From the NCBI GenBank assembly GCA_934511465.1, contig CAKSWG010000039.1, positions 1-15,227 on the forward strand: 15,227 bases of DNA, written 5' to 3'. The translations under genes were made by a program, and so were the position numbers. This DNA is from an uncultured Faecalibacterium sp. GTDB taxonomy: Bacteria; Bacillota; Clostridia; Oscillospirales; Ruminococcaceae. The notes beneath the pieces are model-generated. The model ran no database searches and was not told the origin of the DNA. It saw nothing but the letters and a program-made list of their open reading frames with translations. Below, in pieces: positions 10,869 through 15,227 of the stretch. Position 1 is the stretch's first letter. Every line of letters starts with the position of its first letter.

Positions 10869-11897
10869 TCAGTTGAATTTGAAGATCTTGCGCAGCTGGC
10901 GGTAGACGCCCAGCGTGAGCTTGTCGCCGCCGGGGAACTTCAGGTCGGTCAGACCGCCCAGATTGTAGCGCACGGCGCGGTAAACGCCGGTGCTCACGTG
11001 GTCCTTGAGGTACTGCCACAGCCCGGTGCGCTTGGCCTTTGCCTCGTCGCTGCCGTCCAGCAGCAGGAAGATGTCGCTCACGGCCATCATCACGGACAGA
11101 TAGTGCACCATGTAGGCGTGCAGACGTTTCTGATCCTTCAGCTCATCCAGATCCTGACAGTCGATCATGTGCTGGGTGACCCGCAGCTGCTGATCCACCC
11201 GCTTGACCATGATGCTCTCGTTCACGCTCTGGTCGGCACGGCCGATGAAGTAGCGGTACAGATCCAGATCCATGTAGTACATGCTTTTGACGTAGGGCAG
11301 GGGCTGGTAGACAAAAATGTTGTCCACATAGAAGGTGTGCTTGGGCAGCACCATGCCGCACTTGCGCAGCACCTCGGTGCGGTACATCACCGAGTGCATC
11401 AGGATGTTCTGGTCCGGGCGGAAGTGGCCCACATGGGTCCAGTTGAACAGGCGGTTCTGGGGGAACACGTTGGTGTAGCGCACGGTCAGGGTGGTGTTGT
11501 CCTCCACATGCTCGTACACGTAGTTGCAGATCATCATATCCGGCGCGGTGCCGCGGGCCACCAGCGTGGTCAGGCGGGCCAGCACCTTTTTGAGGGCGTC
11601 GGTGTCCAGCCAGTCGTCACTGTCCACCACCTTATAATAAAGGCCGGTGGCATTGCGGATGCCCTGATTGACGCCCTCGCCATGGCCGCCGTTCTCCTGA
11701 TGGATGGCCTTGACGATGGTGGGATATTTGGCGGCGTACTCGTCGCAGATGGCCGGGGTCTCGTCCTTCACGGAACCGTCGTCCACCAGAATGATCTCTG
11801 CCTGCTCGCCTGCGGATAGCAGCGTTTCGATGCAGTGACGCATGTAAGCTGCGGAGTTATAGCAGGGCACGGCAAAGGTGATCAGTTTTTGCTGCAT
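10869..11897 (-). CDS. Family 2 glycosyltransferase
   Basis: The product has 342 residues. The N-terminal GT-A domain begins LITFAVPCYNSAAYMRHCIE (5-24), carries the nucleotide-sugar binding VDDGS (38-42) and the metal-binding VDSDDW (91-96), all hallmarks of GT2 (PF00535). It would transfer a sugar from a nucleotide donor to a glycan or lipid acceptor at the cytoplasmic face of the membrane. The C-terminal half is less conserved and shows no obvious membrane anchor. The start at 11897 is preferred because the GT2 fold begins there and AAGGAG lies ten bases upstream; the longer frame to 11954 runs across the promoter. The acceptor is unknown; a role in surface polysaccharide with the flippase at 5263 is conceivable but unlinked. 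Confidence 0.92.
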   Translation of the reverse strand: MQQKLITFAVPCYNSAAYMRHCIETLLSAGEQAEIILVDDGSVKDETPAICDEYAAKYPTIVKAIHQENGGHGEGVNQGIRNATGLYYKVVDSDDWLDTDALKKVLARLTTLVARGTAPDMMICNYVYEHVEDNTTLTVRYTNVFPQNRLFNWTHVGHFRPDQNILMHSVMYRTEVLRKCGMVLPKHTFYVDNIFVYQPLPYVKSMYYMDLDLYRYFIGRADQSVNESIMVKRVDQQLRVTQHMIDCQDLDELKDQKRLHAYMVHYLSVMMAVSDIFLLLDGSDEAKAKRTGLWQYLKDHVSTGVYRAVRYNLGGLTDLKFPGGDKLTLGVYRQLRKIFKFN

Positions 11898-11970
11898 AAG
11901 ATCAATGCTCCTTTTTCTTGTAAGCATCCGGCGCACAGAAAAGCCGCCGGGCATGGAGTTATGTGCTCCT

Positions 11971-11980
11971 ATTATAGCAT
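11971..11980 (-). promoter_or_regulatory. Extended -10 promoter of the glycosyltransferase gene
   Basis: On the minus strand TGCTATAAT (11979-11971) is a perfect extended -10; the -35 region (TAGCTT, 11999-11994) is poor. The identical TGCTATAAT drives the 1222 operon. Confidence 0.65.
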
Positions 11981-12083
11981 TTTCAACCCTGAAAAGCTAT
12001 CATTTGTAAAAAAATTACGTTTGACATTTCGTGCTTTTTGCTGAAAAATCGTGCCGATCCCCGCGCAAAAGCCCGGCATTTGT

Positions 12084-12096
12084 GGTATACTGATAG
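12084..12096 (+). promoter_or_regulatory. Probable promoter -10 of the recQ gene
   Basis: GGTATACTGATAG contains TATACT at 12086-12091 and is identical to the tRNA promoter block. No clear -35 lies 17 bases upstream; a TTGACA at 12021-12026 is too far away. The leader is about 50 bases. Confidence 0.55.
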
Positions 12097-12148
12097 GGTT
12101 TTGAGGACACGGCGCAGAGAACTGCCCATCAGATATACGGAGGGACCC

Positions 12149-13726
12149 ATGGAAAACCCGCACAGCATCCTGAAAAAAGTTTTTGGCTACGACAGCTTCC
12201 GCCCCGGGCAGGAGGAGATCGTCAGCCGCCTGCTGGCCGGGCAGGATGTACTGGCCGTGATGCCCACCGGTGCGGGCAAGTCCATCTGCTATCAGGTGCC
12301 GGCGCTGCTTTTGCCGGGCATCACCATCGTGGTGTCGCCGCTGGTCAGCCTGATGAAGGATCAGGTGGGGGCGCTGGTGCAGGCCGGTGTGGCGGCGGCG
12401 TTCCTGAACAACAGCCTCACCGATAACCAGAAGGCCCTGATGCTGCACCGTGCCCGGGAGGGCTGGTACAAGATCATCTATGTGGCGCCGGAACGGCTGG
12501 AGATGCCGGGCTTCCAGCGCTTTGCACAGGAACGGCCCATCAGCATGGTGACGGTGGACGAGGCCCATTGCATCAGCCAGTGGGGGCAGGACTTCCGCCC
12601 CAGCTACCTGCGCATCAAGGCCTTTGTGGACAGCCTGCCCAGCCGTCCGGTGGTGGGCGCGTTTACGGCAACGGCCACCGCCCATGTGCGGGACGACATC
12701 CGCGAACATCTGGCTCTGCAAAAGCCCTACGAGGTGACAACCAGCTTTGACCGGCCAAACCTCTACTTTGAGACCCGGCGGGCCCTGCCCAGCCAGAAGC
12801 CCAAAGAGCTTCTGGACCTTGTGCTCAAGGAGGGCAGCAACGCGGGCATCATCTATTGCAGCACCACCAAACAGGTGGACGAGACGGCCCGCCTGTTGCA
12901 GAGCCGGGGCATCCGGGCTGCGGCCTACCATGCCAAGCTGGACGCCGACATCCGGCGGAAGAATCAGGACGATTTCCTCTACGACAGGGTGCAGATCATG
13001 GTGGCCACCAATGCCTTTGGCATGGGCATCGACAAGCCCAACGTGCGGTTCGTGATCCACTACAACATGCCCAAGGATGTGGAGAGCTACTATCAGGAAG
13101 CAGGCCGCGCAGGCCGCGATGGTCAGCCTGCGCGGTGCACACTGCTTTACTCCGGCACGGATGTGCGCACCATCCGCTTTTTTATCGAGAAGGAGATGGA
13201 AGCGGACAACGGCCTGCCTGCCGATGTGAAGGCCGAAGCCGCCCGCAAGGCAGAAGAACGGCTCAAGTACATGACCTTCTATTCCACCACGCAGGACTGC
13301 CTGCGGGGCTTTCTGCTGCGGTATTTCGGGGAGGCTGCACCCAAGAAATGCGGCAACTGCTCCTGCTGTCTGGCCGAGGAACAGGAAGCACAGCTGCAAT
13401 TGGAGTATTCCCGCCGCCGTGCGGCTGATAATGCCCGTCGCCTGACCGAGAAGCCGCGCCGCACCAAGGCACCGGCAGGGGAGCTTGGCGAGTTTGACGA
13501 AAAGCTGCTGAACGCTCTTTACGCCCAGCGCAAGCGGCTGGCCGGCAAGCAAAATGTGCCCGCCTTTATGGTATTCAGCGACGCCACCCTGCGGGAGATG
13601 GTGGAGAAAAAGCCGCTGAGCATGGACGAACTGCTGAACATCAGCGGCGTGGGCGAAAAGAAAGCCGCCCGCTACGGCAACGCTTTCCTGCGCATCATCG
13701 AGGATGCGGTGGGCAGCCGGGAGTAA
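12149..13726 (+). CDS. recQ: RecQ-family ATP-dependent DNA helicase, short form
   Basis: The product has 525 residues. Helicase domain: motif 0 YDSFRPGQ (14-21), Walker A MPTGAGKS (38-45), DEAH (137-140), TATAT (174-178), and motif VI QEAGRAGRDG (316-325). The RecQ zinc site is C384-x16-C401-x2-C404-x2-C407. An HRDC domain occupies about 449-517 (FDEKLLNALYAQRKRLAGKQ onward). Only about 40 residues lie between the zinc site and HRDC, so the winged-helix RQC domain of E. coli RecQ (about 110 residues) is missing. It unwinds DNA 3' to 5' in recombinational repair and fork processing. ATG at 12149 follows GGAGGG with a four-base spacer. Single gene, convergent with nrdG. Confidence 0.94.
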   Translation: MENPHSILKKVFGYDSFRPGQEEIVSRLLAGQDVLAVMPTGAGKSICYQVPALLLPGITIVVSPLVSLMKDQVGALVQAGVAAAFLNNSLTDNQKALMLHRAREGWYKIIYVAPERLEMPGFQRFAQERPISMVTVDEAHCISQWGQDFRPSYLRIKAFVDSLPSRPVVGAFTATATAHVRDDIREHLALQKPYEVTTSFDRPNLYFETRRALPSQKPKELLDLVLKEGSNAGIIYCSTTKQVDETARLLQSRGIRAAAYHAKLDADIRRKNQDDFLYDRVQIMVATNAFGMGIDKPNVRFVIHYNMPKDVESYYQEAGRAGRDGQPARCTLLYSGTDVRTIRFFIEKEMEADNGLPADVKAEAARKAEERLKYMTFYSTTQDCLRGFLLRYFGEAAPKKCGNCSCCLAEEQEAQLQLEYSRRRAADNARRLTEKPRRTKAPAGELGEFDEKLLNALYAQRKRLAGKQNVPAFMVFSDATLREMVEKKPLSMDELLNISGVGEKKAARYGNAFLRIIEDAVGSRE

Positions 13727-13729
13727 AAC

Positions 13730-13796
13730 AAAAAAGAAAGCGTCCGGTTTTCCATACGTTCCGTTCAGGAAGTGGAAAACCGGACGCTCTTTTCCA
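13730..13796. terminator. Bidirectional terminator between recQ and nrdG
   Basis: AGCGTCCGGTTTTCCA (13739-13754) and TGGAAAACCGGACGCT (13773-13788) form a perfect 16-bp stem with an 18-base loop. TCTTTTCC follows on the plus strand and TTCTTTTTTG on the minus strand, so it serves both convergent genes. Confidence 0.92.
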
Positions 13797-13802
13797 TTAG
13801 GT

Positions 13803-14360
13803 TTATTTTTCCATGGTATGGGTGGCGAATACCTTTTCGTCCTCCCACCACACAGGCTGCCCGGCGGCAAGAGTCTTGGGCACATCCAGCAGGCGCTGGT
13901 TGCTGCTGCCCCGGAACCGCAGGGAGATATCGTGCTTTGCCTGCACGAACTCGCCGTCCACCAGCACATCCAGCAGGCTCAGCAGCTCATCGGTGGCTTC
14001 GCACCGGGCAAGGCTTGGCTCTTTGCCCGTGAGCTGTTCCCACGTATAGCCGGAATAGCACCACACCGTTTTATTGGGATACAAAGCCTTGAAGTTGCGC
14101 ACGAAGGGCAGCAGCTCCCGCTGGTTCTCCGGCTCCATGGGCTCGCCGCCCAGCAGGGAAAGGCCCGCGATATAGTCCGGCTGGCAGGAGGCGAACACCT
14201 CGTTGCGGGTGGCCTTATCAAAGGGCTGGCCGTAATCAAAATCCCACGCCACGGCGTTGAAGCACCCCGGGCAGTGGTGGCGGCAGCCGGACACGAACAC
14301 GCTGGTGCGCACGCCCGGGCCGTTGGCGATGTCATAGTATTTGATGGTTGCGTAGTTCAT
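13803..14360 (-). CDS. nrdG: Anaerobic ribonucleotide reductase activating protein (radical SAM)
   Basis: The product has 185 residues. CRHHCPGC (26-33) is the CxxxCxxC motif that binds the [4Fe-4S] cluster and S-adenosylmethionine. NYATIKYYDIANGPGVRTSV (2-21), LSLLGGEPM and YSGYTWEQL are standard NrdG blocks. It is a cytoplasmic enzyme that abstracts a hydrogen from the C-terminal glycine of NrdD, generating the glycyl radical needed for anaerobic dNTP synthesis. ATG at 14360 begins the conserved N-terminus and lies seven bases after AGGAA; the longer open frame upstream runs through the intergenic terminator and is spurious. It is downstream of nrdD on the same strand, but 261 bases away across structured sequence rather than tightly coupled. 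Confidence 0.96.
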   Translation of the reverse strand: MNYATIKYYDIANGPGVRTSVFVSGCRHHCPGCFNAVAWDFDYGQPFDKATRNEVFASCQPDYIAGLSLLGGEPMEPENQRELLPFVRNFKALYPNKTVWCYSGYTWEQLTGKEPSLARCEATDELLSLLDVLVDGEFVQAKHDISLRFRGSSNQRLLDVPKTLAAGQPVWWEDEKVFATHTMEK

Positions 14361-14395
14361 AATATGATTCCTGTACTTTACAAAGAAACGGAAGC

Positions 14396-14424
14396 CTGCC
14401 GCTGCGGCCCTTCCGGTGAAAATA
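14396..14424 (-). repeat. Conserved post-terminator tail, copy 2
   Basis: CGCTGCGGCCCTTCCGGTGA then AAA (plus strand) matches 9195-9218 with one substitution. It again follows a UGCG-capped stem on the minus strand. Here the tail itself can fold, CGGAAG pairing with CTTCCG. Confidence 0.75.
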
Positions 14425-14457
14425 CGTTTGGAGCGGCCCGCAGGCCGCTCCAAACGT
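14420..14457 (-). terminator. UGCG-capped terminator or attenuator between nrdD and nrdG
   Basis: CGTTTGGAGCGGCC (14425-14438) and its exact complement (14443-14456) form a 14-bp stem, extended by A-T. On the minus strand the loop is UGCG closed by C-G, and ATTTTC follows. Placed between two genes that normally share a transcript, it would reduce nrdG relative to nrdD. Confidence 0.75.
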
Positions 14458-14546
14458 GAAATCAAAACAATAGTTCTACTGTTATATCGGGTTGCGGCAC
14501 CCAGAATCCGCTTCGTGCCTTGAGCGGCACTCGCGTCTTACTGGCC

Positions 14547-14601
14547 GCGGCCCCAACAGCTCCTCCCTGCTTCCGCCGCAGGCGGCGGTCGTCGCCGTTG
14601 C
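14547..14601 (-). repeat. 55-base structured repeat, copy B (nrdD-nrdG spacer)
   Basis: Second copy of 297-351. On the minus strand, which is the nrdD transcript here, CAACGGC pairs with GCUGUUG and CCGCC with GGCGG around UGC. Relative to copy A the pair A-U becomes G-C in the outer stem and G-C becomes C-G in the inner stem. It starts about 20 bases after the nrdD stop codon. Confidence 0.78.
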
Positions 14602-14621
14602 AGAGGGCATTTGAATCGTAA

Positions 14622-15227
14622 TTACAGATGCAGCACGCGGTCCTTGATCTCCTGCGTGCGGCCCTGATTCCAGAACTGGGTGCCGATATAGCCGCAGGTG
14701 CGGCGGGCAACGTTCAGCTTGTTCTGGTCGCGGTTGCCGCACTTGGGGCACTCCCACACCAGCTTGCCGTCGTCCTCCACGATCTTGATCTCGCCGTCGT
14801 AGCCGCAGCACTGGCAGTAATCGGATTTGGTGTTCAGTTCGGCGTACATGATGTTGTCGTAGATGAACTGCAGCACGCTCATGACGGCTTCCAGATTGTC
14901 CTGCATGTTGGGCACTTCCACATAGCTGATGGCACCGCCCGGAGACAGGCGCTGGAAATCGCTCTCGAACTTCAGCTTGGTGAAGGCGTCAATCTGCTCC
15001 GAGACATGCACATGATAGCTGTTGGTGATATAGTTCTTGTCGGTGATGCCGGGCACGATGCCAAAGCGTTTTTGCAGGCACTTGGCAAATTTGTAGGTGG
15101 TGGATTCCAGCGGGGTGCCGTAGAGGGAATAGTCGATGTTCTCTGCCTTTTTCCACGCGTTGCACTTGTCGTTCATGTGCTGCATCACGCTCAGGGCAAA
15201 GGGCTTGGCACCGGCGTCGGTGTGGCT
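14622..15227 (-). CDS. nrdD: Anaerobic ribonucleoside-triphosphate reductase, C-terminal part (partial)
   Basis: 201 C-terminal residues are present; the frame is open to the window edge, so the N-terminal two thirds or more lie outside. Recognisable parts are TPLESTTYKFAKCLQKRFG, RLSPGGAISYVEVPNMQDN, the zinc-binding cysteines (CQCCG and CPKCG) and the glycyl-radical loop RRTCGYIGTQFW, where the radical glycine is encoded at 14691-14693. The enzyme reduces ribonucleoside triphosphates to dNTPs in anaerobic cells after activation by NrdG. All visible family residues are intact. The stop TAA is at 14624-14622. The upstream promoter is outside the window. Confidence 0.96.
   Translation of the reverse strand, partial: SHTDAGAKPFALSVMQHMNDKCNAWKKAENIDYSLYGTPLESTTYKFAKCLQKRFGIVPGITDKNYITNSYHVHVSEQIDAFTKLKFESDFQRLSPGGAISYVEVPNMQDNLEAVMSVLQFIYDNIMYAELNTKSDYCQCCGYDGEIKIVEDDGKLVWECPKCGNRDQNKLNVARRTCGYIGTQFWNQGRTQEIKDRVLHL

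Noticed and set aside
9483..11819. 778-codon plus-strand open frame
   Set aside because: It is the antisense shadow of the antiporter and glycosyltransferase genes and crosses their promoter and terminator.
11972..13969. 665-codon minus-strand open frame opposite recQ
   Set aside because: It crosses the bidirectional terminator and has no family similarity; recQ on the other strand is unambiguous.

Overview
The window looks like a chromosomal segment from a GC-rich gut Bacillota, most plausibly Faecalibacterium or a close Oscillospiraceae relative. This is inference from strong AGGAGG ribosome sites, sigma-A promoters with a TATACT -10, an oxygen-independent ribonucleotide reductase (nrdD/nrdG), an AbrB-type regulator and the codon bias. 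No rRNA, CRISPR array, transposase or phage gene is visible.

Layout. 1-66 is the tail of an unidentified gene, followed by its terminator. 67-535 is a protein-free tract of direct repeats and hairpins that ends at a tRNA with anticodon CAT (minus strand). 680-1099 (minus) is a small membrane-anchored protein. 1222-3011 (plus) is an overlapping pair: a polytopic membrane protein and a Tat-signal GHL10/DUF187 glycoside-hydrolase-like protein. 3160-5186 (plus) is a three-gene operon: lipoprotein, EamA transporter and YgjP-type metallopeptidase. 5263-6753 (plus) is a TTG-started polysaccharide flippase. 6754-7730 is an island with less GC-rich sequence: a Tat lipoprotein gene whose apparent promoter holds a run of ten G, bracketed by two copies of a hairpin repeat. 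7790-8995 (minus) is an operon of an AbrB-family regulator and a monoacylglycerol-lipase-like hydrolase. 9324-10619 (minus) is a cation:proton antiporter, 10869-11897 (minus) a family 2 glycosyltransferase, and 12149-13726 (plus) a short RecQ helicase. 13803-14360 and 14622-15227 (minus) are nrdG and the C-terminal part of nrdD, separated by a structured 261-base spacer.

How the genes relate. Several products act at the envelope (GHL10 protein, flippase, glycosyltransferase, two lipoproteins, transporters), but the transcription units are independent and no single pathway is evident. NrdD and NrdG form one system: NrdG installs the glycyl radical on NrdD for anaerobic dNTP synthesis.

The most unusual material is non-coding: (i) the poly-G promoter with a tandem 21-base repeat upstream; (ii) a 55-base repeat present at 297-351 and 14547-14601, in which four of the five differences form two compensatory base-pair changes, implying a structured RNA read from the minus strand; (iii) terminators capped by a C(UGCG)G tetraloop with a conserved downstream tail, one of them lying between nrdD and nrdG; (iv) inverted copies of a tRNA 3' end around a perfect palindromic terminator; (v) a stem-loop between the ribosome binding site and start codon of the antiporter.
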